From Euglena gracilis (taxonomy: Eukaryota > Euglenida > Euglenophyceae > Euglenales), in NCBI GenBank assembly GCA_039621445.1, contig CP154957.1, positions 35,222,227 to 35,286,226 of the forward strand: DNA of 64,000 nt. Direction: 5' to 3'. The notes beneath the pieces were generated by a model. The model did not search any database. It saw only the letters and a program-made list of their open reading frames with translations, and had not been told where the DNA came from. The position numbers and the translations under genes were made by a program. Shown here piece after piece: positions 12,430 through 54,200 of the stretch. Position 1 is the first letter of the stretch, and every line of letters starts with the position of its first letter.

Positions 12430-13400
12430 GTTGACCAGGTTTTGTGTAGTGCTGAGCTATTTACATCTGCGATGGTGCCTTGCTGCAGCAGACTTTGAGG
12501 CTTGTGGCAGATGTTTAAGGCGGTCGGTGGCCCGGCAGCCCGGCCCGGCCATGTACGGCCCGGCCCGGCCAAAATGCATGGGTTTCGGGCCAAAAAACAG
12601 GGGACTGGCAGGTAAAAAAACGCTCATTTTCGGGTCGAAAACAGTTTTTCTGGGTAACAGTATCTAGCAGTCTAGCAGTATTTTGATTTCCCTGCAACTC
12701 TCCGCCAAGCCCGAGATATAATCTATTTTTTTTCAGCCCAAAAAACAGCGCGGCAGGTTTCCGACTCGGCCATTTTCAGCCATTTACAAGGTCAAAAAAG
12801 TCGAAAAAAAATCGACGAGTTTTTTTTGCCAAACACCATGTTTTGGGGCCTCCGGAAGGGCGTTGCAAGGGCTTCAATCTAGGTCTTCGGACATTTCCTT
12901 TGATTTTGATTCATTTCCAGGATATTTTGGAAACATCGATTTTTTGGCCCGGAAACCAGCCCAAAATGGCCCCACAGAAATAGGCCAAAATTGGCCGAAA
13001 AAATGGCCATGATCAAACCACCCCCAAAACACCCCAAAATGGCCGTTTCGGACAACAAAAGCGCGCCGGAACACGGGCCAGGCGTGTCGGCGGCCAAAAC
13101 GGCGAAGGAGAACGATAGAGGGCCTCCAGAGTGCATTTTGTCAGACCGACACTTCCAGAAAAAATCATTTTCTCAAGATATTTTCGAAAAATCGGTTTTT
13201 TTTACCGAAAATCTCACCCCGGCGAAATTGCAGAGTCGAAACTGGGGGGGGGGGTTGGTGAATTCTTCCCAGTTTGGACCCTTCGCGACATAGCTCGGGC
13301 CTGGCGGGGAGTTGGGGGCCAAACGACTTGGGATCCAGTCGCTTGTGACTAGAAAACCTTTGGACTAGCTGCAGTCTAGCCCTTCCCACCAAGGAAATGC
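12430..13400. repeat. About 1-kb dispersed repeat, inverted copy at 28,690-29,600
   Basis: Landmarks match the reverse complement of the right copy: ACCAGGTTTTGTGTAGTGC with GCACTCCACAAAACCTGGT, the CGGCCCGGCC-rich block, ACATTTCCTTTGATTT with AAATCAAAGGAAATGT, and GGGCCAGGCGTGTCGGC with GCCAACACGCCTGGCC. Divergence is high, so it is old. No coding. Confidence 0.7.
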
Positions 13401-14592
13401 AGAGCAAAAGCAGCTTCCTTCAGGAGCTCCCAGGGGCTCCAATTTCTGTCTCCCATTTTTTTGTCGGTATTGTTATTGCATCTTATTCCTTCAGGAGCTG
13501 CCTGGGAGCCCGTGAAAGAATTTACGTGCAACTCCAATACCGACAAAAATCATGGGAGACAAAAAAATATGGGAAGATTTAGATTTTGAAAAACGACATT
13601 GGAAATTTTTGACTTCCGAGAGACAATAAAATGCTGGCTTTTTCACCTAATTAACCTCTGGGACAAGGCAGGCCGATTTCGGCAAGTCCACGAAAACGGT
13701 TAAGAAAACCGCCAAAAACGTCTGTTTCAAAACCTTTTCAAGTTCGCCAGATAAGAAAGCGTGATCGATCCAACCACAATCCTGCACTGTAAACTCCCCC
13801 CTTGGGCTGCGTGTTTTTCAGCCAAATTCAGGGGGGGGATTTTCGGGGGCTTCGGCCAAAAATCCATATTTCACCTGCTTTTGGGACCCTTCAACCCAAC
13901 CGCTGTTTTTCTTTACCATAATTGGCCAAAAAAAAATGTAGGTTTTTTTTCAATTGTGAATGTTGCCAAAATGTGCACCTTTCAAGCTCAAAGGTGCTCC
14001 ACATTGAGGCAAAAAAATAGTGTCCCAAAGCTTTGATCATCTCAAAAACTGCCTGCCAATTGTGGAAAACCCACAAAAAGTGCTTCCGGGTGTTTCGGCA
14101 CCATTTTGAAAACCACAAAAACTGCCAGAAATTGGGGGGGTTTCGGGGGGGGGGGGGTTACGGGGTGCTGTATAGTGGGCAGACCCTGGACAACCCTGGG
14201 TCGACTTTGGGTTGTGGGCAGACCCCAATGTCACTGATCAATCCCCCCCTTGGGCAGCCAAAAATCCTGAAATTTGAGGGGGGGATGTTCGGTGGTTGTT
14301 TGGGTTAAACCGTTTAACAGTCACGGGGCACCCTACGTGAAGAAATTCTGATTTGATCACTGGTTCCCATGGGGGTGCCCGTGGACGATTCACGTTTCAC
14401 CGGGTGCAATCATGAACCGTTCACAATGCCCATGCATGGGGGCACCTGTGAACACTTTTTGGTGGTCAGAAACTGATATGATCGAATAAAAGGAATAAAA
14501 TGGCTCCCATCCCCTTCTCCTAAGACCAGGCAGAGGGGGGAGGGGGGTCCAGGGGCAGGGCGGGATTGAGGTTGAGGATTTCAAAAAAAGTT

Positions 14593-15003
14593 CAACCTCA
14601 ATGTCAACGACCTCAACCTCAACCTCAACCTCAATGTTACCTCAATGTCCAAAATTCAAAAAAAATGAACTCACAAAAAGCATGGATTGGACCATCTCCT
14701 CTTCTAAAACCTTCGTCAAAGGCAATTTTGACAGCTTTTATGACAATTTACAACATATGTGGGTGGAAACAAGAAAAAATAGTGGGGTGCCGATTAAAAA
14801 CTTGAAATAAGTGACCAATTGCCCAATTTTTGAAAAAATCCAGGTAATTTGCCTCTCTTTGTAACACTCTTTTTCAATTCTCTTTGTTGTTGAGTCGTAT
14901 TCCTTTGTATTTTCGCATTGAGGTGACATTGAGGAAAGATGGAGGTTGGAAAACCTCAACCTCAACCTCAACCTCAACCTCAACCTCAATACCTCAACCT
15001 CAA
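14593..15003. repeat. (ACCTCA)n repeats
   Basis: Hexamer ACCTCA tandem runs at 14,597-14,645 and 14,955-15,003 flank about 300 bp of non-repetitive sequence; an inverted TTGAGGT copy lies at about 14,918. Confidence 0.85.
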
Positions 15004-16448
15004 TCCAGCCTTGCCAGGGGGGCCACGGCGCGCGCTGTTTTGAGGGGGGGCTAGCCGGCCTAGCCGTTGTGGGCCAGAATTTGGTAATTTTTTAAAAAAA
15101 ATGTGAAAAGTCACTTGTCAGTGATTTTCCAGACGGGACGGCACTTTTTGAAGGAAAAGGATGTTGGAAAAATCAGTAGAATTGCTTTTAGGCCATTTTC
15201 GGGGGGTCAAAATTATTTTTTGTTACCCCCTAGGCAGAGGGGGGGGGGGGCGGGGGGTCTGAGGGAGGGGGGGCGCCGTGGCGCGGGGGGAGGGGGGTAA
15301 GGGCCTTCAGCAAACGGCGCGCCTGGTCTCCTCAGAAAACCAAGGAACTCTAAGAGGAATTCTAATTTCAATGAAGTTTCTTTTGAAATTTGCTGTTTTG
15401 ACGGTATTTTTGCATTTTTTTCCTTCAAATTCTGCAATAAAAAACTGGCGACGGGGTCGCCGCCCTTTCGGCAGCAATGCATGATTCTCACATCAAATTT
15501 TAAATTGATACCCATAAAAAATTTGCAACTCCCAGATACCCATTCTGTCCTTGTGTTTGTGCCAAACAATAACCGACTTGCCGCCCTTTTGGACAGCGGA
15601 AAGGCGAAATGATCTTATTGGAAGGCCCTTGAACCCCATTTATTTAAATTTTGGGGGAGGGGGAGGCGTTTGTTTCTGGGTTGGACCACCTGGTCCCCAA
15701 TCGGATCTTTCGTTGTTCAAGAACAATTTTTGGAAGCTTTGGGGGTTCAAACCCATTTTTGGTGCTTTGCACCATAAAATTAGAAAATATTTTCAACCGG
15801 CTGGAAAAAAATGCCAAAAAAAATCTGGTGCTTTCGGCGCAGTCCCAATAGTGTTTTTTTTTCCCGAACCCCCTCTGGGTGAGGGTCCAGGCCAAAAATC
15901 AGCAAGTCATTCTGAAAAGAAAAAAAACAAATCGCTGACCCCTCCTTGGGGGGTCAACCAGTGACAAAGTGATTGTATGTGCCAGGCCCTCCCCCACTGC
16001 AAAAAAAAACCATAAAACTTGGTGGAAAAATTGGCATCTTTTCTCTGGTACCCTTGCGTGAGGAAATTATTTCAAAAAATCTCCCTCCCCCGAGAAAAAT
16101 TTGTTTCTGTGCCAATGGGGGGGGGGGCTGGACCCCCCTGTTGGTGTGTGAGGCATTCACATCAGTTGTGAAGGTTGGCAGAACCAACTCGTACATTGAA
16201 ACACCACCTTGCTTTCAAAAAAAAACCAACATTTTTTGAAGATTTCCCATCAATTTTTGGTCCCGCAAGTTGGCTTGTAAACTTCGTTTTTCCACCCTCT
16301 GGCCAGCCCCAATCAGCACCAAGCCCATTGTTCTTTTCGAGGTCTACGGCTCCCAGTGCTGCCTACACGGCCCTAACCTTTTGTTTTGGCCCGCTCCTGC
16401 ACCACCTGACGCAAATTTCCCCTGTTTCCAGCCAAAGGGGACCCCCCA

Positions 16449-19400
16449 GTAAACCCTCCCCAAATAACCTGGCGGGGTGCCAGGTTATTGGAACCAACTT
16501 TTGGCCCTACCCCCCCCCCGCCAGGTTATTTGGGCCACCTTTTCACTTAGGCGGCCGAATTCGCACTTAAGCTTTTTTCGTTTGATGCGCGCACTTGCGC
16601 AAATTTACGATTTTTTTGATTGTGCTCTGTTTCGGCTGTGAAGGTCCGGGGGGTTTGAAAACACGTGGACAAGAGAGTGCAAAAAACGAGCGAAATTCTG
16701 ATTTTGGCTGTGAGACCCCCGGGACTTTGGCGGAAAACAGTGATTTTGGGGTGTGTCGGGAAGGACTTTGTGGGCCCAAACCTACGGGACCCTGCCAGCC
16801 CACCCTGAAAAAAACGCAAAAAAGCACCATAGGAACGGGACCTTTACTGCCCCTGTTGCTCCTTTCGGCTGTGTCCCCGGGTGTGTCCGAGCTGCCGGCG
16901 GTGTGCGTCCTGGGTGTTTGCCAGACTGCGTTGCTTGCGGCGCCTTGATGTGGTGTTTTGGGGCTGTTTGTTGATGTGTAGGGAGGAAGGTCCGGGGGGT
17001 GTGGGTGTGGTGTGACTGAGCCGGAAGGAGGGACGCAGGGGAAGGAAGGTAAGTGCGGGGTGTTGGGCAAGGGATGCGCAGAGGGGGAAGAAACGGGGTC
17101 CGCAGGGAATGAAGGGAATAAAGGGGACGGGTGTCTCCCACCCGGCTTATACCCGGGACCCGTACAACCAGCTGTGTGGCAAAGAACCTGCGAAGAGAAT
17201 TGCGTTTGATGCGCGCAAATGCGCGCACCAACATGTTTGCGTTTGATGCGCGCAATTGCGCGCATCAAACGCAAACATGTCCTTCAAGGATGGGGCTTTG
17301 GCACCCACGATCTGACGCCGTTGATAAACGGTGTGACAAAGAGGCCGTGACGGCACGGACCAACGGGCCATGTAGTTGGTGGGTTTGTCACACCGTTCTC
17401 TGCTTGCGTTTGATGCGGCAAGCTGCGCGCAATGCGCGCATCAAACACAAAACATGTTTATGCGCGCATTTGCGCAAATGCGCACATAAACATGTTTTGT
17501 GTTTGATGCGCGCATTTGCGCGCATCAAACGCAAAGTAGAACGGTGTGACGGAAACACAGCCGTCAAACACCGACAGCGGAAGTGGTTTATTTGCGCATT
17601 TGCGCGCATCACGTTGTTTGTGTGCGCAAATGCGCAAATAAACCAGATGTAAATTGTTCAGTTTACATCTGTTTTATTTGCGCATTTGCGCAAATAAAAC
17701 AACGTGATGTGCGCAAATGCGCAAATAAACCACCAACGGAGGAGTAATAAGTGATTTCATTTGGCCCTCCTACAGCTACCCTCAGTGGCTTCTGAGTGGG
17801 TTCAACCCAAATGACTACACCGTCCCCTCCGGGATATGGTGTTACGGTGCCGTTTTTTTTACCATTGACAGGTCCCACAAAAGATGGAGACACAGGATCT
17901 CTTGAAGGTGGGTTCACAGCCACCCAGTAACGGTGCACCTCCACAGGCACCAATTTTTGGGTCCCAAGGGCCCTGCGGCTGGCCTGCGGCCTCGGCTCCG
18001 CTGCTGCAGCCCCATCAGCTGCTGATGCTTCAGCACCCACCAGACTGGCATTCACCTCCCCGGTGCAACGACACCCACCACAGCGGCCACGTTACACCCC
18101 GCCACCGGGGTGTGAGACTCGGGGGACGACGTGGTGCCAGTGCATGGCAAACAGCAGCTGGAGAGAGGTGGCCCTCAAACACCCGTTCCTTTGGGTACAA
18201 GGAAGTCTTGAAGCTTTACCCCTGGATTGGGTGCATCAAAGCGGTGGGACCCACTCCCCCCAAATTATGTACAAAAACCGGTGTTTTTTACGTTTTTCAA
18301 GGGAAAAATGGCAAAGAAAACCGTAAAACGGACTACGGCCCGACACGTCCCAGGCATTTCAGGTGCCAAATTCTGTCTTCTTGCAACGCAGTCCTGTTGC
18401 ACAAAAGGTGTTCAACAGTCACAGGTCGTTTGCACGTCGTCAATTCATTACGTTTAAATGCCAAACGGATGACACCAAAGGAACAGGTCGTGTGGGCCAG
18501 GTAACAGCAGTGCAAATGTACACATGTAAGACAGGCAAATTTTGGCCAGTCACATGCCGTGTTCCAGTGAACACTCCACACCACCTCTCACCACAAATTT
18601 CATCACCACGTAAACGTGGTGCAAACCATTGGTTGACGTGAGGAGTTGCGTTCACCAGCTGTCACGGAGGAGGAGATGGTATCGCACAACTGGTGTGTGT
18701 TGGTGCGCGCATTTGCGCAAGTGAACACAAATTTGTTTGTGTGCTCTAAGGCTCCTACAAACACATCATTTTGAAGCGGTTTATTAAATGTTTGGTGTGC
18801 GCATTTGCGCAAATGCGCGCACCAAATGTAATTGTGTTTATTTGCGCAATTGCGCGCATCAACACGTCCATCACGTTTTTAAACCTCCTGGGGTATGGTC
18901 CTTATTGGTGTGTTTTAACATAGAAAGTAAAACTACATGTTGGTGCGCGCATTTGCGCAAGTAAACATAAACATGTTGATGCGCGCATTTGCGCAAATGC
19001 GCACACCACCAAATAAGTTTGTGCGCGCATTTGCGCCCACCAACACGTCATTTTATCATCATCGGTTTACGTTTTATTTGCGCAAATGCGCCCATAAACA
19101 CAATTGTTTTTATTTGCGCAATTGCGCGCATAAACACGTGCAAATTGCGTGACGGCTGCCTCACGTAGTCTGTCTGTCTGTGGTGGTGTTATCTAATGAG
19201 GCTTCGTGTGTTCTCATCGGTGGCGGCAGTGTCACAGCCAGTTCAGCACCGACGTCAGCACCGTTTCCAAGTGGCGTAACAAGGGGTGTGTGCCTCTCTC
19301 CCGTTTGATGCACAACAGCACAAGTCTCACCCCCAGCCCTATTAACGTCACCTGGTAAGCAGCATGCACACCAGACCACTGGGAGTTAATCCCCTCCAAT

Positions 19401-19674
19401 ACGGGGGTGTAACAGGTCTTAAATCGTGTTCCGGGTGTCAGGGTACAGGGTCCCAGGGGTTACAAAAAAATGGTACATTTGCGCAAATGCGCGCATCAAA
19501 AGGAAAAAAGCTTAAGTGCGAAATCGGCCGCCTAAGTTTCAGCGCCGTAAAGGAATTTTGCCCAAAAAGGACCCCGCCAAGTTACTGGAACCATCTTTTT
19601 TGCCCTTCCCCCCGCCAAGTTATTCGGCCCCCGCCAGGAGTTGGGACGCTGCCAGGTTATTTGGGGGGGTTTAC
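16449..19674. mobile_element. 3.2-kb element with terminal inverted repeats
   Basis: The left end GTAAACCCTCCCCAAATAA (16,449 on) is repeated inverted as TTATTTGGGGGGGTTTAC ending at 19,674, 23 of 24 matching including CCTGG. A second inverted pair lies inside (CTTAGGCGGCCGAATTCGCA near 16,549 and the inverse near 19,510-19,535). The ends have the motif shared by shorter MITE-like elements here, and the subterminal part closely resembles 48,457-48,853. The interior holds many palindromes built on TTTGCGCAAATGCGC (17,200-19,150). No transposase is recognised. A minus-strand frame at 17,663-18,055 looks weakly coding (contains GGDGVVIWVEPTQK) but matches no family I know. Confidence 0.7.
17200..19150. 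repeat. Cluster of TTTGCGCAAATGCGC palindromes
   Basis: More than a dozen copies of GCGCATTTGCGCAAATGCGC-type palindromes, often ending AATAAA or ATCAAAC, in both orientations, singly or paired with 20-60 base spacers. Related singles occur at 32,395-32,560 and 40,185. Confidence 0.85.
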
Positions 19675-19884
19675 CCGACCGAATTGGGAGACTCGCCAAA
19701 AATTTACCCCCAAAATGGCCGAAAATGACCAAACGCCCTTATTCTTCAAATTTTTCCGGCACTTCACGCTTCTTTGTCCGGTTCGGTTCGTGAAGCTATG
19801 CATGGATAACTTTCAATTGAAATCACATTCTTTCACCAACATCACTCCCAGATTCAGAAGTACCACTGGCACTACACTACTACA

Positions 19885-20287
19885 TTAAACCCCCCCCCAA
19901 ATAATACCCCCCCCTGGGGTATTATTTTTTCGCCCGAAGTCCCGGCCCGAGGGGGGGGTATTATTTGGGGGGATATTATTTTTCCAAAATTTTCGAAATT
20001 TTTCGAAGTCCTGTAAAACCATTTTCATTTCCATTTCTGCACTTTCTTGTGAAATTTACCATTTTATGGAGGTCAGATGAGCCAGAAAAGTTGATTTTTT
20101 TCGTAATTTGTTGTCAGAGATTGTGGTTTTTACCGACATTTTCAGGTCAAAAATCCGGGCTTTTGGCCCGGAACAGGGGGGGGGGGGTATTATTTTGGTG
20201 GCCGAAGTCGGACCCCGAGGGGGGGGGGGGTATTATTTGGGGGGGGGGTATTGTTTGGGGGGGGGGGTCTTATTTGGGGGGGGTTTA
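19885..20287. mobile_element. MITE-like element, CCCCAAATAATACCCC type
   Basis: Ends TTAAACCCCCCCCCCAAATA and TATTTGGGGGGGGTTTA are inverted. Internal GGTATTATTT copies abut poly-G blocks. No coding. Confidence 0.65.
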
Positions 20288-20377
20288 CTACACATGGCGG
20301 TCACATGTAATTGATTCCATGAAGGAACCGAAGGAAGAAAAAGTTCCATTTATGACAAACCCTTGGGGCCTGCCTTC

Positions 20378-20492
20378 CACACCCAAATATAAGAAACCCC
20401 CAAATATAAGAAACCCTTTGGGCCGATCGGCCGACACCCAAATATAAGAAACGGGTTTCTTATATTTGGGGGGGGGGGTACAGGGGGTTGTG
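20378..20492. repeat. CCCAAATATAAGAAACCC cluster, second copy
   Basis: Three direct copies and one inverted copy of AAATATAAGAAACCC, arranged as at 9,881-10,012. Confidence 0.75.
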
Positions 20493-21402
20493 CCGACCAG
20501 AGGTCGGCCTGATCTGGTTGGGCCCCAGAGCCCCAGAAAGGAGCCCAAAATAACCCACCCAATTGAACCCCCCTTTCAAACAGAACCCCCCCTCTTAGGA
20601 TTTCCATTAAGAATCTAAATGAGACCCCCTGAAGGCTTTTGTCTATTTGCCAGTTCAAATGTGGTGTGGTTACAACTGCTATGTGGGTGGTGGACATCCT
20701 TATCATTTTTGCGCAAATGCTGAATGTGCATTTTGAAAGAAATCCTTCTGAGGTGCATATTTTTGTTGACACCTCACATTTTGATGGTATGGTTTTTTTG
20801 TGAAGGCTCTCCGAAAAAGATTATCTTAATGCGCCTTTTCTCCCGAGCTCACCAATGCCCAGTGTAGCATCAAATGACAATGAAACCATATTTTTTGTTT
20901 TTTTTTTATTCTATTTTTTATGGTTCTTTTTGACATGGTGTGTCATTGACATCCCCCGTGTGTCAATGGCTGCTCCCCAGAACAGATTCAGGGGTTATAA
21001 TTATGTTCATTGGTTTATTGTGTTATGATGGTGTTTATTTTTTCATATCCATTTTGGGAACGCAAGATTGTAGACAGTTAAAAGATCAGTGGCCTGGAGA
21101 GGAGGGCAAGGAGTCCACAGGGGCCAACCACATTTAGCACCCAGAAGTGCCCCAAAGCCCCTGAGGGTTGGTTAGAGAAAGCGATTTTTGCTGGAGATAT
21201 CCTCCTTCAATTCCCAGTAATTTTGACAGGTTTCCAACCAGTCATATGTTAAATAGGCTAACGATTCACCCACGCACACAGAGGAAATTTCGGCCAACAT
21301 TTAAAATCGTTGTACACTGGGAAATGGCTATTGTTTTATGTCAATTGGTCATTATTTTGGGCCAGGTGGTCTTTTCTTTATGGTGATGTGTGCTCCTGTG
21401 TT

Positions 21403-21491
21403 GTACCCCCCCCCCAAATAATACCCCCGGGTATTTATTTTTTTCGCCTGAAGTCCCAGCTTGAGGGGGTATTATTTGGGGGAGGGTTTAC
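21403..21491. mobile_element. Short MITE-like element
   Basis: An 89-bp element from GTACCCCCCCCCCAAATAAT to ATTATTTGGGGGAGGGTTTAC with a middle part related to 19,920-19,960. Confidence 0.6.
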
Positions 21492-21989
21492 ATGCTGATC
21501 TTGTGTTGTTTGTTCTTGTCAGATATTTTTTTAAGTTTTTTTTGCCTGGGGATCGGTCCTGGCCACCCCCTGGGGGGTGTCCCGGCCGAGTGGGTACCCC
21601 GCCAGAGGCGGGGGTTTCCTCTATTTTCGGTGCCGAAAATAAAGGAATTTTTGGACCAAAAATTGAACCCCCCCCCATGGGTCCAGACCTCCCTCCCCCC
21701 CAGGTCCTAAAAATACCTCTGGTTCCGCTTTTGCCCACCGACCACCAGTCGGGTGTTGCCGGTAAGGGGGTGCGTACGACCACCTGCCTGGTCGGGGGTT
21801 GTGCTTTGAAAATTGGGTTGTTTTTGGCACCTAGTCGTACAACCACCGTTGCAGGTTGCAGGTTAGGGACGTGTACCCCCCCCCCCGGTCGGGGGTTGTG
21901 GGAACCTGGTTGGTGGGCAAAGGGTATACGTTCGTTCCTCTGTCAATTGATTTGATTGGTGACATTATTTTCTTTTCTCATTTTCTCAG

Positions 21990-42067
<20,078 letters not shown>

Positions 42068-42810
42068 CGGGCCACTCCCCTGTTTGTCTCTTTTGCCGCT
42101 CACCCTCTGTTTGTCTCACCCCTGTTTTTCCCTCCACCACCCAGACGAGTTACTAGAGACGCGGTTCCCTTTCCCGCTTTCTGTTTTCCGCTCATGGCAC
42201 TGGGCCGACAGTGCGTTGCGAGCTAAGTTTGAGTAACAAAGTGAACAGTAGTTGCGGTCACCAGTAGGAAAAGCACCTCAGGTGCGCGGGACGTTGGACG
42301 CAAGTGGACTGCATTGGCCTCTGCCTTTCTTTGTTTGGATGACAAGAAGCCTGAGGCGCTCGCACATTGTGATGCCCGCCTATTCCCGAAACATCCCAGC
42401 TTCAGTGCGATGAAAAACACCCAGATATACTCTCTCCAAGTCGCCAGTCGAACCTCGGGCAGCATTCAAGCGAAAAGTCACATTTTGAAGCTTAGTTAGT
42501 TTGTGTGCTGGAAAGTGCACAGGATTGCGACCCAGCCGAAATTTACCCATGCACAAACTCTCTTTTGGTTCTTGAAATCCTTCCCCTTATCCCCCTTTTT
42601 TAATATAATCTCGGGGGACAATATTTTGTTCGGGAGAGTCGTATCAAACCCTGCTAAACACCAATTTGTCGACTGCATGTGATCAGGGAACCTCAGCAAG
42701 AAGGTTGTGTCTTACCGTTTTAATGCTGCCACCAGCACCCTGAAACCCTTTCTCCCACAGCTGCTTCTTGCACGGGTGTATGCCCCACTTTTGATGACAG
42801 GCCGCCCCCG

Positions 42811-42821
42811 CAGGGGGTTGA
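42811..42821 (+). promoter_or_regulatory. Probable spliced-leader acceptor before the GNAT start
   Basis: GCCGCCCCCGCAG ends at 42,813, leaving a leader of only GGGGTTGA before ATG. In euglenozoans such an AG receives the trans-spliced leader; the spliced leader itself is not in the window. An undiscovered non-coding first exon would look the same. Confidence 0.5.
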
Positions 42822-51260
<8,439 letters not shown>

Positions 51261-54200
51261 TCCCCACCGACTGATCGACCGTGTGCGTTCTTTCAGCGCG
51301 CCCGTGTTGTGTTGAGGATTTCACGGGCTATTTGCCTATCACCAAACCTGACCCCTTTGCCCAACTGCAGGTTTGGACCAAACGTTGTGCGTAGTATGTG
51401 CGCATACCGGTGTGCGTGCATGTGTGTGTTTGCTTCACCGGGCGTTGTATTTTTGATGTGGAGGTTGAGTTTGGGACATGGGCATCTGGCATTCAGCTGT
51501 TGGCCATTGGGTTGCAAGAAGCTGGAACAGTGGATTATCATCACCGGACCCTAACCCTATCCCTTTCAATTAACAAACCCTGACCTGGGAATAAGAGCAC
51601 GCCTTCTGTATTACATATTTCTCATGGGCACCTGCGGCGGGGAGTGCGAAAACACAGGCAAATGGGGGACCGGTCCATCTTTTTGAATTTATCCCCAGAT
51701 TTACCACTTGGCCCCCCAGAGGGGCTAGTGGTGTAGGGCTGCCATTTGTGTTTTCATCTGCCTCAGAAGGGGAACATCTTCTTTTGGGGTATCCATGGGG
51801 GGGGTCAAAATGGAACCAATCCCCTCTCCTGTGCCACCTGTCACCAACCTCGGTTGGCAAACACGATTCAGCCGCCTTCCCCATGCAGCTGTCTGGCATT
51901 TTACCATCTTACCATCCAAACAATTCTCGTTAAATAGCTGTTTTCAGCGTTTGGGAATGGGGTTAGGGTTGAATTTGGGCCGTTTGGACTAAATTTAGGC
52001 AAAAATTGGGCTCAAATTTAGCCCAATTTAGGCTCGACTCCAACCTTTCTCCCTGATTCTGGGCCTGACCCAAACTTTATCCCTTTCTTAATGCCAATTG
52101 TAACCCTAACCCTGCCCCCAAAAGTAACAAAAAACCACCCCAAAAAGTGCATTGAAATTGTCGACAGCAGGGTACAAGGAGATGCCCCCCCCCCCCCGAT
52201 TAACCACTGGGCCCCCAGGATGGCCAGCAGTTTAGGGCTGCCACACAAACATTTTGATTCTTTTCGAGGTTTTATCCCTTGCAAATTTTTTTTGCATCCT
52301 GTTAGGAAATGACTCTGAATCCCCATATTGGACCAAATTTTTCCATTACCAGATATGCCATCAATCTTGTCTTTTTTTTTCGGCAAACAGTTCACGGTAT
52401 CGTAGCATCAACATCTTCCCACAATTGCAAAAAAACGTTCTTCCTTCTTGATTTTTTTATATTCCTTGACCATACCATTGCTTTTTACACCTTCTCCCCC
52501 CCCCCCCCCCCCCCCCCCGAACTGACTGGTTTTTTCACAGTGACTGACTGGTTTTCTGGCCAAGAGCTCCCCCCGGAGGGTGGGGTAGGCCCGAAAATGA
52601 AAAAAGTGGCTGGCCTGGCGCCGAAGGCGCCGGAAAAATTTTGGAATTTTCTGAGGCTTTTTGACAATATTGCCTTGTCAACATGAGCACATTCAAGAGT
52701 GGCCGATCCCCCAGGGGGGGGGGGTAAAGCGACTGACGGGTTTTTTTGGGGGGGAGAGTGACTGACTGGTTTTTTCAGAGTGGAAAGTGACCCCCCTTCC
52801 CCCCCTGGGGGTCGCTAAGCAATGGTATGACCTGGACCCACGAAAAAGGCAAAATTGATTTTTTTTGGTCTTTGCTGCTTTCTTGTTTTCTTTCTTTACG
52901 CGAGTCCACGCTGTGTTTATCTCCCAGGCTAATTCGGACCCAACTGGACCAACAGTGGTTCCCCAAGCCCCCCCCCTTAAGATGTGTTGTCTACAGTTAT
53001 CTCACCAGTTGTCTTGCCCCCAACCAGGCTTTTGCTTAAGGGATTGCAGTACCCCCCCCCCCGGGGGGCTGGACTGCAGCTAGTCCAAATTTGGCTAGTG
53101 GGTTTTCTAGCAGACCCCCCCCCGGGGGGGGTCTGCTAGCAGGGCTAGCTAGTGGAAATTTTTTTTCCAGTGACCGGCGCAAAGCGCCGAAATTTTTTTT
53201 TGGGACCCCCAAAAATGGCCAAAAATGCCCGTTTTTGGCCATTTTTGGGAATTTTTGGAACAAAATCAGCCAAAACCCTGTTAAAAACCTCATTTTTCCT
53301 CCGGCGCACAGCGCCGGAGGAAAATTTTTTTCCAGTCCGGGGGACCCCCGGACCCCCCCCCCCCCCCGGGGGGAGGGGGGGGTCTAGCTAGTCCACTTTT
53401 TCCAGTGTCTAGCCGATTGGCTAGCCAGTACCCCCCCCCCGGGGTCCTTAAGCAAAAGCCTGCCCCCAACTGCCTTGCCAACTGCCTTGCCTCTTAATAT
53501 AACAGAGATTGTTGTAGCCACCATTCCAAAAAAAAAAACAGATTGTTGTTTTGGTGACAAGACCACAATTACTCCTCAACCAAAATTGCTCCATCTCCAA
53601 CCTGTGCATGTGGTGACAGATTTCACAATGCTTATTTTGGCAAGCGTCATTTGCACACTCCTGAGCAGATTCAACTAATGATGTTGGTATTCCCAGGAAC
53701 TCAAACCAAAAACTTTTTGTGCAAATTTTGGTTGAAGTTGGAATTGAGGATTTCGAAATTTCTAAATTTGTGGGGCCGCAAAGGAGCACAAGCTCCTGAA
53801 GAAGATTGGGTCTTGCCCCAAGCATTGCGGCCAATGTCACACAATCCAAATAATTCAAAGAGCAAGAATTTCTTTCTTATTTGCCAGAAATTCCCAGGTG
53901 GTAGACCATTTGGCAATCCCCTAAAGACAATGTTCAAAGTTTGCGATGGTTGTTGTGGATTCTTTTTCTCATCGTGACATGGGGAAACTTCACCAGGCGA
54001 TGGACCGAAAGTTCCAAATTGAACATACCCTGCAAGAATTGAAAGCATTGAAAGTTTCTGCATATGGGTATGTGCATTTTTCTATATTTAGAAAGGGAAC
54101 CGTTTGGTATCTTTGTGGGCATGGTCGGTACAAGTTTTGGTGCAGGAAATCCAGTGTGACCCGGCATCCAAGCACATGACTTGCATTTCTGTGCATGAAA

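Noticed and set aside
16567-17274. 235-codon Pro/Ser-rich minus-strand frame
   Set aside because: It is inside the 3.2-kb TIR element and includes the TTTGCGCAAA palindromes at both ends; no family motif.
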